Notes: generated by a model not told the origin, from the sequence alone. DNA of 64,000 bases from Desulfurivibrio sp044068625 (GCF_044068625.1 NZ_JBIPKH010000010.1:1-64000), one strand, 5' to 3'; counted from the first letter of the stretch, positions 35,000 through 44,035 are shown. Numbers and translations are program-made.

Positions 35000-35692
35000 G
35001 TGCAGGATATCAAAGAAACCGTACAGGAGGTTTTTTGGGCGGTACTGCCGATCACCGCCGTGGTTTTCTTCCTCCAGTTCACCCTGATCTGGCTGCCGCT
35101 TCCCGTCTTTCTCCAGTTTCTGGTGGGGCTGGCCATGGTCTCGGTGGGGCTGACCCTCTTTCTCTGGGGGGTCCAGGTGGCGATGCTGCCCATCGGGGAG
35201 TTGATCGGCGCCGCCCTGCCCCGGATGGGCAAGGCCTGGCTGGTGGTCTTTTTCGGGGTGCTGCTGGGCTTTGCCGCCACCCTGGCCGAACCCGATGTCC
35301 GGGTACTGGCCATGCAGGTGGATCAGGTTTCCGGCGGCGATATCTCCAAAAACCTGCTGATCTACACGGTGGCCATCGGGGTGGCTTTTTTCGTCGGCCT
35401 GGCCATGCTGCGAATCATCCTCAGTATCTCCATCACCTGGCTGCTGGTGGTGGGCTATGCCCTGGTCTTCCTGCTGGCCGCCTTCACCCCCGGTCACTTT
35501 GTCCCGGTTTCCTTTGACGCCGGCGGGGTAACCACCGGCCCCATGACCGTCCCCTTTATCCTGGCCCTGGGAGTGGGGGTGGCCTCGGTGCTGGGCGGCA
35601 AAAACGCCTCCACCGACGGCTTCGGCCTGGTGGCCCTGGCCTCCATCGGCCCGATCCTGGCGGTTATGCTGTTGGGGATCTTCTACGGATGA
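35000..35692 (+). CDS. DUF1538 membrane protein, first half
   Basis: 230 residues, about six membrane segments. It carries the family signatures LAEPDVRVLAMQV and FDAGGVTTGPMTV in the second half. DUF1538 proteins are presumed transporters of unknown substrate; many are one chain with two repeats, but here each repeat is a separate gene. GTG start at 35000 behind a GAGG/GGAAGAG region. The stop overlaps the next start by 4 bases. Confidence 0.85.
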   Translation: MQDIKETVQEVFWAVLPITAVVFFLQFTLIWLPLPVFLQFLVGLAMVSVGLTLFLWGVQVAMLPIGELIGAALPRMGKAWLVVFFGVLLGFAATLAEPDVRVLAMQVDQVSGGDISKNLLIYTVAIGVAFFVGLAMLRIILSISITWLLVVGYALVFLLAAFTPGHFVPVSFDAGGVTTGPMTVPFILALGVGVASVLGGKNASTDGFGLVALASIGPILAVMLLGIFYG

Positions 35693-36417
35693 ACATCAAG
35701 ATCTTTACCGGCTTCGATCATGTCCTGCTGGAGGTGGGCATCGCCCTGCTGCCCCTGCTGGGCTTTTTCCTCTTCTTCCAGTTCTTTATCCTCCGACTAC
35801 CCCCGGCCCAGTTTTTCAATATCCTCAAGGGGCTGATCCCCACCTTCCTGGGGCTGGCCCTTTTTCTCCAGGGGGTCAAGATCGGTTTTTTCCCGGTGGG
35901 CACCGAGATGGGCGGAATTTTAGCCGCGATGGACCACAACTGGCTACTGATCCCCATCGGCTTTGTGCTGGGTTTTGTCGCCACCTTCGCCGAACCGGCG
36001 GTGCGGATTCTCAATATCGAGGTGGAAAAGGCTTCCAGCGGCTCCATTCCCCAGCGGATCATGCTCTATGCCCTCTCCATCGGGGTGGCCATCTCCATCG
36101 CCCTCTCCATGACCCGGATTCTGTTGGGGGTACCGCTGTGGTATTTCATCATCCCCGGCTATCTTTTGGCCCTGCTGCTGATCCGCTTCTCCAGTAAAAC
36201 CTTCACCGCCATCGCCTTTGATTCCGGCGGGGTGGCCACCGGCCCCATGACCGTGACCTTTATCATGGCCATCTCGGTGGGGGCCGCCGCCACCATGGAG
36301 GGCCGAAATCCGCTGCTGGACGGCTTCGGGATGATCGCCCTGGTGGCCCTGGCCCCGATAATTTCGGTGCTGATTCTGGGAATCCTCTATCGGCACCGCC
36401 AAGGAGAGCAGTCATGA
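35689..36417 (+). CDS. DUF1538 membrane protein, second half
   Basis: 242 residues, about six membrane segments and the same signatures in the same places: FAEPAVRILNIEV and FDSGGVATGPMTV. It is a paralogue of the preceding gene and overlaps it and the PII gene by 4 bases each, so the three proteins are translationally coupled and probably work as one complex. Confidence 0.85.
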   Translation: MNIKIFTGFDHVLLEVGIALLPLLGFFLFFQFFILRLPPAQFFNILKGLIPTFLGLALFLQGVKIGFFPVGTEMGGILAAMDHNWLLIPIGFVLGFVATFAEPAVRILNIEVEKASSGSIPQRIMLYALSIGVAISIALSMTRILLGVPLWYFIIPGYLLALLLIRFSSKTFTAIAFDSGGVATGPMTVTFIMAISVGAAATMEGRNPLLDGFGMIALVALAPIISVLILGILYRHRQGEQS

Positions 36418-37118
36418 GCCTTATTTCATGCCACAAATTGCTGATCAGCGTGGTCCAGAAGGGCAAGGCCAAGAAGGTGGTCGAGGCCACCCGGCGGGCC
36501 GGAGCCGAGGGGGGCACCATCTTCCTGGGCAAGGGCACCGGGATCTACGAAAAAAAGTTTTTCGGCATTCCGGTCAACCAGGACAAAGAGATTGTGCTGA
36601 CCCTCTTTAACCGCAAAATCATCGAACCCATCTTCGAAGAAGTGGTGGCGGCGGGCAAGCTGCTGGAAACCGGCCAGGGGATCGCCTTCGTCATCGACGT
36701 TCCCTACCTGATCGGTATCGTCCACTACTGCGAACTTGACAGCCTGGAGAGAGAGGCCATGAACCAACAAAGCGGCTATGAACTGGTGATAACGGTGGTC
36801 AACAAGGGGAACGCCGAAACGGTGGTGGCAGCGAGCAAGCGGGCCGGGGCCGAAGGCGGCACCATCCTCTTTGGCCGGGGCACCGGGATTCACGAACAGG
36901 CCAAACTCTTTTCCATTCCCATCGAACCGGAAAAGGAGGTGGTCCTGACCCTGATCGCCCGGGACAAAACCCAGGCGGTTTTACAGGCGATCCGCGAGGA
37001 CAGCTGCCTGGACCAGCCGGGCAAGGGGATCGCCTTCGTGCTGCCGGTGGAGCGCACCACCGGCAGCAAGCGGCTGGAGCCCACCCCTCCTGAAGAGCAG
37101 CCCCGCCCGCCGGAATAA
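36414..37118 (+). CDS. Tandem double PII-like signalling protein
   Basis: 234 residues with two PII folds in tandem (about 1-112 and 118-225). Each has the basic beta-strand start (HKLLISVVQKG; YELVITVVNKG), the GGTIFLGKGTG / GGTILFGRGTG loop, and the IVLTLF / VVLTLI strand. PII proteins are normally single-domain trimers; this duplication is unusual. The canonical Tyr-uridylylation T-loop is not evident. Position after two DUF1538 halves suggests it regulates that transporter. Confidence 0.85.
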   Translation: MSLISCHKLLISVVQKGKAKKVVEATRRAGAEGGTIFLGKGTGIYEKKFFGIPVNQDKEIVLTLFNRKIIEPIFEEVVAAGKLLETGQGIAFVIDVPYLIGIVHYCELDSLEREAMNQQSGYELVITVVNKGNAETVVAASKRAGAEGGTILFGRGTGIHEQAKLFSIPIEPEKEVVLTLIARDKTQAVLQAIREDSCLDQPGKGIAFVLPVERTTGSKRLEPTPPEEQPRPPE

Positions 37119-37154
37119 AAATCCCGACCTCGGCGCCAACCGGTTACTTCCGGG

Positions 37155-37183
37155 TTGACATCAGGGCCGCTTAAGGCTATTTT
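37155..37183 (+). promoter_or_regulatory. Promoter of acsE
   Basis: TTGACA (37155-37160), 17-base spacer, TATTTT (37178-37183). About 108 bases of untranslated leader follow before the ATG at 37298, which has AGGAGGG upstream. Confidence 0.75.
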
Positions 37184-37297
37184 CCTGCGGTTATCTGCTT
37201 TTCATTCCGGCACAATCGTTAAAAATTCGGGACCCGACCCAAAGAGTCTCCCGGCAAATCGTTCACCATATTTTTTCCAAATCAGAAGGAGGGACCG

Positions 37298-38191
37298 ATG
37301 TCCAAAGTAATGGCGATCGCCGAAAGCATCAATATCATGGGCAAGCGCAGCGGTGGCGCGATGAAGGAGCGCAACCCCGGCCCGATCCAGGAGATGGCCA
37401 AGGAAGAAGCGGCCGCCGGCGCCTCCTACCTCGATCTCAATATCGGCCCGGCCCGCAAGGACGGCACCGAGCTGATGCCCTGGGTGGTCCAGACCGTGGA
37501 AGCGGTCACCGACGTGCCCCTCTGCCTGGACACCACCAACACCGACGCCATGGCCGCCGGCTTTAAAGCCCTCAAAAACCGGGAAGCGGCCCTGATGAAC
37601 TCCATTTCGGCCCAGCCGGAACGGATGCAGAAGCTGATCCCGGTGGCCGCCGAAGCCGGCTGCAACGTCATCGCCCTGCTCTGGGGCCCCGACGGCATGC
37701 CCCGGGACTCCAACGAGCGGGCCGCCATGGCGGTGGACCTGATGATGGCCCTGGCCGAGGCCGGGATCCCCAACGAGAAAATGCTTTTTGATCCCATCGG
37801 CACCCCCATCACCCTGGGCGCCGACCAGATCAACTCCGGCCTGGAGTTCATGAGCATGCTCCAGGATATCGCCCCCGGAGCCGGTTCCACCGTTGGCCTC
37901 TCCAACGTCTCCAACGGCGTGGCCGAGCACCTGCGCAAGTATCTGGATCGGACCTACCTGATCATGCTGATGAAGTACGGGATCACCACCGCCATCGTCA
38001 ACTCCTACGACGCCGAGCTGATGGCGATCTGCAAGGGTGAGCGCCAGAACCTGGTTGACCTGGTGCACGGAATGATGGACGGCAACGATCCCGATCCGGC
38101 CGGGCTCAGCGGTACCGCCCTGGAGCACTACAAAACCTACAAGGTACTCTCCGGGCAGAATGTCTTCTCCGAGTCGTGGCTGGAACTGTAA
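37298..38191 (+). CDS. acsE: Methyltetrahydrofolate:corrinoid methyltransferase (AcsE-type)
   Basis: 297-residue TIM-barrel of the pterin-binding family, with VMAIAESINIMGKRSG at the N-terminus, AGASYLDLNIGPARKDG, LCLDTTNTDA, FDPIGTPITLG and STVGLSNVSNG. AcsE moves the methyl group from methyl-H4folate to the corrinoid iron-sulfur protein in the acetyl-CoA (Wood-Ljungdahl) pathway. Somewhat longer than Moorella MeTr (about 262). Followed by a strong terminator; single-gene transcript. A dihydropteroate synthase is less likely given the lack of its motifs. Confidence 0.85.
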   Translation: MSKVMAIAESINIMGKRSGGAMKERNPGPIQEMAKEEAAAGASYLDLNIGPARKDGTELMPWVVQTVEAVTDVPLCLDTTNTDAMAAGFKALKNREAALMNSISAQPERMQKLIPVAAEAGCNVIALLWGPDGMPRDSNERAAMAVDLMMALAEAGIPNEKMLFDPIGTPITLGADQINSGLEFMSMLQDIAPGAGSTVGLSNVSNGVAEHLRKYLDRTYLIMLMKYGITTAIVNSYDAELMAICKGERQNLVDLVHGMMDGNDPDPAGLSGTALEHYKTYKVLSGQNVFSESWLEL

Positions 38192-38222
38192 AACCAACCT
38201 GGGAATAACCACGACACCGAAG

Positions 38223-38264
38223 AAGGGAGGGAGCAGGCGCCGCAACGCCCGCCCCCTCCCTTTT
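38223..38264 (+). terminator. Terminator after acsE
   Basis: AAGGGAGGG at 38223-38231 pairs with CCCTCCCTT at 38254-38262 plus an inner GCAGGCG/CGCCCGC match, followed by a TTTT run. Confidence 0.8.
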
Positions 38265-38290
38265 CTGCTTCCCGGCTCCGGCGGTCATTT

Positions 38291-38866
38291 ATGAGCGATG
38301 TTGCTTCCCATCACCTGATTTACGGCCATCTCCGCGACTTCCTCACCGGGGAGTCCCTGGTGGACACCGATGATGAACGCTATCGCCAACGGCTGGCCCG
38401 GCTGCTGGTGGAGGAGAGGGGGTTCGCCAAAAGCGAGATCGAACCGCGGCTGATTATCGAGACCCTCTTTGCCGGAAACTTTGTCAGCTCGAAAATCGAT
38501 TTCGTGATCAGAATCGCGGGCAAACGCCTGCTGCTGCTCCGCTACGGGCCCGGCTCACTGGTCACTCGGGAGCGGCCGGCCCTGGCCGCCGCCCGGGTTC
38601 TTGACCCGACCCAGGTGATCCCCCTGGCCGTGGTCAGCAACGGCGAGGATGCCGAGTTGCTGGAGAGCCGAAGCGGCCGGGTCCTGGGCCAGGGGCTAAA
38701 GGCCATTCCCGACCGGGCCACCCTGACGGCCCAGCTGCCCGGCCTGGACTTCAGCCCCCTGGCCGAAAAGAGACGGGAACCGGAGTTGCGGATCCTCAAC
38801 GCCTTTGACATTGAAATATGCTGTGCCGGCGCCCCCTGCGCCCTGCCCGGCGCCAAAGAAGGTTAA
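38291..38866 (+). CDS. HsdR N-terminal-like domain protein
   Basis: 191 residues with a PD-(D/E)XK-like core as in the N-terminus of type I restriction HsdR: EPRLIIETL, SKIDFVIRIAGKRLLLLRYGPGSL (Asp and Lys-type residues). No hsdM or hsdS is nearby, so it is not a restriction system. Such stand-alone genes are common in Desulfobacterota and remain uncharacterised. It is 18 bases upstream of the DAHP synthase gene. Confidence 0.75.
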   Translation: MSDVASHHLIYGHLRDFLTGESLVDTDDERYRQRLARLLVEERGFAKSEIEPRLIIETLFAGNFVSSKIDFVIRIAGKRLLLLRYGPGSLVTRERPALAAARVLDPTQVIPLAVVSNGEDAELLESRSGRVLGQGLKAIPDRATLTAQLPGLDFSPLAEKRREPELRILNAFDIEICCAGAPCALPGAKEG

Positions 38867-38884
38867 AATTACGGGAGTCAAACC

Positions 38885-40234
38885 ATGGCAGGTAAAACGA
38901 ACTGGAGCAAGAGCAGCTGGCAGAACTTCACCGCCCTGCAGCAACCCAACTGGCCCGACCGGGAGGAGCACCGCTCCGCCTTGGCCACCCTCGCCGAACT
39001 GCCCCCCCTGGTCTTTGCCGGAGAGATCCGCGACCTGAAGCGGCAACTGGCCATGGCGGCCAAAGGCGAGGCCTTTCTGCTCCAGGGCGGCGACTGCGCC
39101 GAAAGTTTTTCGCTTTGCACCGCCCCGGTGGTCCGGGAGCTGCTCAAGGTGATCTTGCAGATGACGGTGATCCTGGGCTATGCCGGCGGCAAGCCGGTGG
39201 TCAAGGTGGGCCGGATCGCCGGCCAGTACGCCAAGCCCCGTTCCGCCGACACCGAAATGGTCAACGGGGTGGAGCTGCCCAGTTACCGGGGAGATATGGT
39301 CAACAGCAGTGAAGCCACCCCCGCCGCCCGCCGCCCCGACCCCCAGCGAATGGTCAGGGGCTATTTCCTGGCCTGCGCCACCATGAATATCCTGCGGGCC
39401 TTCACCACCGGCGGCTATGCCGCCCTGGAGCGGGTCCATGCCTGGAACAACGAGTTCGTCAAAAGCTCGCCCCAGGGCCAGATGTATGACAAGCTGGCCC
39501 GCAACATCGACCAGGCGATCAACTTCATGCGGGTGGTGGGCCTGGACACCAACGTGCCCCAGCTCACCCAGGCCAGTTTCTTCACCTCCCACGAGGCCCT
39601 GCTGCTGGGTTACGAGGAGGCCCTGACCCGCCAGGACTCCACCACCGGCAACTGGTACGACTGTTCCGCCCATATGCTCTGGATCGGCGAACGGACCCGG
39701 CAGGTGGATGGGGCCCATGTCGAATTTTTACGGGGGGTCAACAACCCCATCGGGGTTAAAATCGGGCCCAATCACGATATCGATGACGTCAAACGGCTGG
39801 TGAACGCCCTCAACCCGGAGAACGAACCGGGCAAGCTGACCCTCATCGCCCGGTTCGGGATCAAAAAGATCGCCGAGGGCCTGACCCCCCTGGTCCGGGC
39901 CCTGAAAGGGGAAGGGTTCAATCTGGTCTGGAGCTGCGACCCGATGCACGGCAACACCTACACCTCGGCCAGCGGCCTCAAGACCCGTAATTTCATCAAT
40001 ATTCTGGAGGAGATCCGGGCCTTTTTCGAGATCCACTGGCAGGAGGGCACCGTCCCCGGGGGCGTCCATTTTGAGATGACCGGGGCCGATGTCACCGAAT
40101 GTGTGGGCGGCGGCCGGGATATCGTGGACCAGGAGTTGAGCCAGCGCTACCTGACCATGTGCGATCCCCGGCTCAATGCCGAGCAGAGCCTGGAGCTGGC
40201 CTTCCAGATCGCCGAGCTGCTGCGGGAAAAATAG
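38885..40234 (+). CDS. Class II 3-deoxy-7-phosphoheptulonate synthase
   Basis: First enzyme of the shikimate pathway, joining phosphoenolpyruvate and erythrose 4-phosphate. 449 residues, class II (plant/mycobacterial type): metal-binding GGDCAESF, AGQYAKPRS, NSSEATPAARRPDPQRM, WIGERTRQ, DPMHGNTY and GGVHFEMTG motifs. GGGAG stands 8 bases before the ATG. No other aromatic-pathway gene is adjacent. Confidence 0.95.
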   Translation: MAGKTNWSKSSWQNFTALQQPNWPDREEHRSALATLAELPPLVFAGEIRDLKRQLAMAAKGEAFLLQGGDCAESFSLCTAPVVRELLKVILQMTVILGYAGGKPVVKVGRIAGQYAKPRSADTEMVNGVELPSYRGDMVNSSEATPAARRPDPQRMVRGYFLACATMNILRAFTTGGYAALERVHAWNNEFVKSSPQGQMYDKLARNIDQAINFMRVVGLDTNVPQLTQASFFTSHEALLLGYEEALTRQDSTTGNWYDCSAHMLWIGERTRQVDGAHVEFLRGVNNPIGVKIGPNHDIDDVKRLVNALNPENEPGKLTLIARFGIKKIAEGLTPLVRALKGEGFNLVWSCDPMHGNTYTSASGLKTRNFINILEEIRAFFEIHWQEGTVPGGVHFEMTGADVTECVGGGRDIVDQELSQRYLTMCDPRLNAEQSLELAFQIAELLREK

Positions 40235-40241
40235 GCCAAGC

Positions 40242-40260
40242 GGCGGCCGGCGCCGCCTTT
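40242..40260 (+). terminator. Terminator between DAHP synthase and YkgJ-like gene
   Basis: GGCGGC/GCCGCC 6-bp stem, 4-base loop, then CTTT; lies between two convergent genes and may act in both directions. Confidence 0.5.
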
Positions 40261-40265
40261 GGGGT

Positions 40266-40847
40266 TCAGTCGAGGATCATATCGGCAATGGTCATCTTGA
40301 TCCGCGGCTGGCTGACCGGGGCAAAGCGCTGCTCCAGCAGGGCCAGCTCCCGCAACAGCGGGGCCCGCTCCACGGTGGGGGCGGCCGCGCGGCCGGCGGT
40401 CAGTTCCTGACAGCGAAAGCAGCCGGGAAAACGCTGTACCCGACCATTGGGAAAGGTGAGACTGGAGGGCACCCCATGCATCCGGCAGATCATCAAACGA
40501 TGCTGGTAGAGCCCGCAAAGGCCGTCCTCTTGCAGCAGGGGACAGTTCAGGGCCGGGCGCTCACCGGCGGCCAGGGCCTCCTGGGCGCCCAGGCGGTACG
40601 CCTTCGCCCGCCGGCGAATCCGCTCCTGCTCCTCGGCGGACAACCGCCCCAGCCCCTCCCGCAGATAAGCCCACTCGATTCTGGTGTGGTGGAGGAAGTA
40701 GGAGTCGCAGCAGTTATCGCTGCAGCCCCGGCAGGAGAAGTCAAGTTGCCGGGCCACGATATCGTAGGCCGCCTCCATCCGCCGGTAAAGATCGGCCAGG
40801 GCGGCCGCCAGGTCCGGGGCCAGGGGAGGGATTTCAATCTGGTTCAT
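40266..40847 (-). CDS. YkgJ family cysteine cluster protein
   Basis: 193 residues with cysteine motifs CRGCSDNCC near residue 39, CPLLQEDGLCGLY and ICRMHG plus FPGCFRC, probably ligating zinc or an Fe-S cluster. Family function unknown. The ATG has no ribosome site; the -10 hexamer TAAAGT ends 6 bases before it, so transcription likely starts at the ATG itself. Confidence 0.85.
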   Translation of the reverse strand: MNQIEIPPLAPDLAAALADLYRRMEAAYDIVARQLDFSCRGCSDNCCDSYFLHHTRIEWAYLREGLGRLSAEEQERIRRRAKAYRLGAQEALAAGERPALNCPLLQEDGLCGLYQHRLMICRMHGVPSSLTFPNGRVQRFPGCFRCQELTAGRAAAPTVERAPLLRELALLEQRFAPVSQPRIKMTIADMILD

Positions 40848-40853
40848 CGGGCC

Positions 40854-40882
40854 ACTTTAACCCAATTGCCGCCGTTGACCAA
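40854..40882 (-). promoter_or_regulatory. Promoter of YkgJ-like gene, leaderless
   Basis: Minus-strand TTGGTC (40882-40877), 17-base spacer, TAAAGT (40859-40854). The predicted start is the A of the ATG at 40847. Confidence 0.5.
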
Positions 40883-40908
40883 GGGGTAACCATCAACCTG
40901 CCACGCTT

Positions 40909-41865
40909 ATGATCCGCTCCCGTCTAGCCCCCACCCCCAGCGGCTATCTGCATCTGGGTAACGCGCTCAATTTTCTGTTGACCTGGCTGCTGGTCCGCCG
41001 CCGGGGCGGGGTGCTGAAGCTGCGGATCGATGATGCCGACGCCTCCCGCAGCCGCCCGGAATTTGTCGCGGATATCTTCCGGCAACTGGAGTGGCTGGGG
41101 CTGACCTGGGATGAGGGCCCCACCGGGCCCGACGATTTCGCCGCCCGTCATTCCCAGCTCCAGCGCCTGGAGCTTTACCGGGCCCTGCTGACCCAACTCG
41201 GAGAATCGGGCCGGCTCTTTTTCTGTACCTGCTCCCGTCGTCAGATCAACCAGGCGACCGTTAACGGTCTCTATCCCGGAACCTGCCGGAACCGCCGGAG
41301 TCTGCCCACCGTTCCCCACGCCATCCGGATTCAGGTGCCGCCGGAGTGGTCGGTCTCCCTGCCGGTTGCCACCACCGGACCGCTCACCACCACCGGGCCG
41401 CAACCGGCCAGCCCCACGGGGGACTTCATCCTCTGGCGGCGGGACGGGCTGCCCGCCTACCAGTTGGCCAGCCTGGCCGATGATCTGGCGGACCGGATCA
41501 ATCTGGTGGTTCGCGGCCGGGACCTGCTGGCCTCCAGCGCCGCCCAGCTCTATCTGGCCGGCCAACTGGGGGCGGCCGGCCAGGGTTTTTGGACGGCCAC
41601 TTTCTGCCACCACCCCCTGATCGCCGCCCCCGACGGCCGCAAGCTCTCCAAGTCGGATCAGGATTTGAGCTTGGCCGCCATGCGGGAGCACGGGGCCACC
41701 CCCACCCGGATCTACCGGGAGGTTGCCGCTTGGCTGGGGCTTGACCCAGGCCCCATTGGGAGCCTGGGGGAGTTGCGGGCCGCCTTCAACGCCTCGCCAG
41801 CGGCGATCAGTTGCGCATCACCCGCTCCAGCAGGTCGGCCAGATCTTCAATCCCGTAAGGCTTAG
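40909..41865 (+). CDS. Glutamyl-Q tRNA(Asp) synthetase-like protein
   Basis: 318 residues, class I synthetase catalytic core without an anticodon-binding domain, as in GluQ-RS, which attaches Glu to queuosine of tRNA-Asp. Motifs: HLGNALNF (HIGH), CTCSRRQ with a second Cys in YPGTCRN (zinc site), and KLSKSD (KMSKS). The last 19 residues are read antisense to the convergent hybrid kinase, whose stop lies at 41807, giving a 59-base 3' overlap; the C-terminal tail therefore looks unlike the family. Confidence 0.85.
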   Translation: MIRSRLAPTPSGYLHLGNALNFLLTWLLVRRRGGVLKLRIDDADASRSRPEFVADIFRQLEWLGLTWDEGPTGPDDFAARHSQLQRLELYRALLTQLGESGRLFFCTCSRRQINQATVNGLYPGTCRNRRSLPTVPHAIRIQVPPEWSVSLPVATTGPLTTTGPQPASPTGDFILWRRDGLPAYQLASLADDLADRINLVVRGRDLLASSAAQLYLAGQLGAAGQGFWTATFCHHPLIAAPDGRKLSKSDQDLSLAAMREHGATPTRIYREVAAWLGLDPGPIGSLGELRAAFNASPAAISCASPAPAGRPDLQSRKA

Positions 41866-44035
41866 GGGCCACCCCCTTGAAGCCGTAGCGGGCGAATTCG
41901 GCCATAATCGGATCGTTGGAATAGCCGCTGGAGGCCAGCACCCGGGCCCCGGGATCGAGCTGCAACAGCCTCGCCACCGCCTCCTGTCCCCCCATGCCGC
42001 CGGGGATGGTCAAATCCATCAGCACCACGTCATAGGGGCGCCCATCTGCCATGGCCTCCAGATACATGGCCAGGGCCTCCTCCCCGTCACAACAGGGATC
42101 CACCTCATAGCCCAAGAAGGAGATCATCTGGCTGGCCACGTCGCGGACCACTTCCTCGTCATCCATCACCAGCACCCGGCCTCGCCCCCCGGCGGGGCCT
42201 CGTTTCTTCTCCACCAGGGCCGCCGCGAAACTTTCCGGATCGGCGGCCGGCAGCAGGATGAAAAAGGTGGTCCCGACCCCCGGTTCCGACTCCACGCTGA
42301 TCCGGCCCTGGTGTTTGGTGATGATGGAGTAGCAGATGGCCAGGCCCAGGCCGTGGCCCAGCTCCTTGGTGGTGTAGTAGGGGTCGAAAATCCGGTTGAT
42401 ATCCCGGTTGGCAATCCCCTCGCCCTGATCCTGGACGGAGAGCTGGACATATTTACCCGGGCTGAGGGAGGGAGGCAGGCTGCTCTGGTCCAGAAGCATG
42501 TTTTCCGCCTGGATCCGGACCACCCCCCCGCCCGGCATGGCCTGGACCGCGTTGATGATCAGGTTTTGGATCACCTGGCAGATCTGGCCCTGATCAACCT
42601 CCACCGGCCAGAGGTCCTCGGCGATGACCTGCTCGCATTTGACCGAGGAGCCGCTCAGAGAGAAATCGGCAAACTCCTTGAGCAGTTCCCGCAAATAGAC
42701 CAGCGACTTGACCGGCTTGCCCCCCTTGGCAAAGGTGAGCAACTGCTGGGTTAAAATCCGGGCCCGGGAGGAGGCCTTTTCGGTCTGGGTCAGCAGTTCA
42801 TAAACCTTGCCGTCGGGCTCGGCAAACATCTTGGCCAGGGAGACATTACCCAGCATGGCGGTGAGCAGATTGTTGAAATCGTGGGCGATCCCCCCGGCCA
42901 GCAAGCCGATGGACTCGATCCGCGATGACTTGATCATCTCCTCTTCCAGCTTTTTTTCCTGGGTTACGTCGCGAAACACCACGATGGCCCCGGTAACCGC
43001 CCGGTCCTGGCCCCGGATGGGCGCCGCGCTCATGGTAAAGATCAGCTTCCTGCCGTCCCGCTGGCGGATGCTGGCGCTGCCGCCCATCAGATCATCGTCC
43101 CCGCCCAGCAGGACATTGCCGAGAATATCCAGGCAGATATGGCGATCATCCTCGTCGAAAACCCGAAGAATATCGCAGAGCGAACGGCCCACCGCCTCCG
43201 AGGAGGACCAGCCGGTGAGCTGCTCGGCCACCTGGTTCATCAGGACGATCCGCCCCTCCCGGCCGGTGGCGATCACCCCCTCGGCAATACTGGCCAGGGT
43301 GAAGAAGAGCCGCTCCTTCTCCTCGGCCACCGCCGCCTTGGCCTCAACCAGTTCGGTGATATCGTTGTAGAGCAGCACCGCCCGCACGATCCGCCCCTCA
43401 CCATCCTTGATCGGGGAGGCCACCACATTGTAATGGCGCGAGCCTCGTTGGCCACAATAAACGCCCCGGGCGGTGCGCCCAGACCGCATCATCTCGTCGA
43501 ACACACAGCCCTGGGGATGGTCACCCCGGCAGATAAACTCCCGGCAGGTCCGCCCCACCCCATCCTGATCCTGCCAGCCCAGCATCTCCCGATACTTCTG
43601 ATTATAGGAGACGATCCGTTTTCCGCTGTCCAGAACCAGCACCCCGCCGCCCACCGCCTCCAGGATTCCCTGAATATCCTGCATGGCCAGGTGTAATTTT
43701 TCGTTGGTGGCCCGGGAGTTGGTCAAAATCCGGCGGAAAGATTCGGCGACGATGCCGATGGGATCGAGGGAGATCAGGGTGGCGTCATCCAGCTCCTCCG
43801 GACGCAGGGGGACGGTGCCGATGATGGTGAGAAGCTGATCCACCTTGCCACGGATATAGGCGGTGGCGGCCCGGTGGTTCCGCCGCAGGGCCCGGTTCTC
43901 GGCCACCAGCTCGGAGACCGCCGCCAGCAGGGGTTGCAATTCGTCACCCTCAACCTCCACCCCCGGCCAGGGCTGGCGGGGGTCGTGACGGTGGCGGCGC
44001 AACCAGGTCGTTATCTCTTCGATTTTAGTGGTCAT
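41807..44035 (-). CDS. Hybrid sensor histidine kinase (PAS-PAS-HisKA-HATPase-receiver)
   Basis: 742 residues, no membrane segment. N-terminal helical region, PAS 1 (about 130-250) with cysteines CREFICRGDHPQGC, PAS 2 (about 255-375), HisKA with His in GIAHDFNNLLTAM, HATPase_c (GHGLGLAIC) and a C-terminal receiver (VVLMDLTIPG). NtrB-like type. It follows tusA by 6 bases and belongs to the yeeE-tusA operon, so it may respond to sulfur-compound state; the ligand is unknown. Its 3' end overlaps the GluQ-RS gene by 59 bases. Confidence 0.92.
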   Translation of the reverse strand: MTTKIEEITTWLRRHRHDPRQPWPGVEVEGDELQPLLAAVSELVAENRALRRNHRAATAYIRGKVDQLLTIIGTVPLRPEELDDATLISLDPIGIVAESFRRILTNSRATNEKLHLAMQDIQGILEAVGGGVLVLDSGKRIVSYNQKYREMLGWQDQDGVGRTCREFICRGDHPQGCVFDEMMRSGRTARGVYCGQRGSRHYNVVASPIKDGEGRIVRAVLLYNDITELVEAKAAVAEEKERLFFTLASIAEGVIATGREGRIVLMNQVAEQLTGWSSSEAVGRSLCDILRVFDEDDRHICLDILGNVLLGGDDDLMGGSASIRQRDGRKLIFTMSAAPIRGQDRAVTGAIVVFRDVTQEKKLEEEMIKSSRIESIGLLAGGIAHDFNNLLTAMLGNVSLAKMFAEPDGKVYELLTQTEKASSRARILTQQLLTFAKGGKPVKSLVYLRELLKEFADFSLSGSSVKCEQVIAEDLWPVEVDQGQICQVIQNLIINAVQAMPGGGVVRIQAENMLLDQSSLPPSLSPGKYVQLSVQDQGEGIANRDINRIFDPYYTTKELGHGLGLAICYSIITKHQGRISVESEPGVGTTFFILLPAADPESFAAALVEKKRGPAGGRGRVLVMDDEEVVRDVASQMISFLGYEVDPCCDGEEALAMYLEAMADGRPYDVVLMDLTIPGGMGGQEAVARLLQLDPGARVLASSGYSNDPIMAEFARYGFKGVAPKPYGIEDLADLLERVMRN

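Noticed and set aside
38291..38866. Type I restriction system
   Set aside because: Only an HsdR-N-like domain is present, with no methylase or specificity gene.
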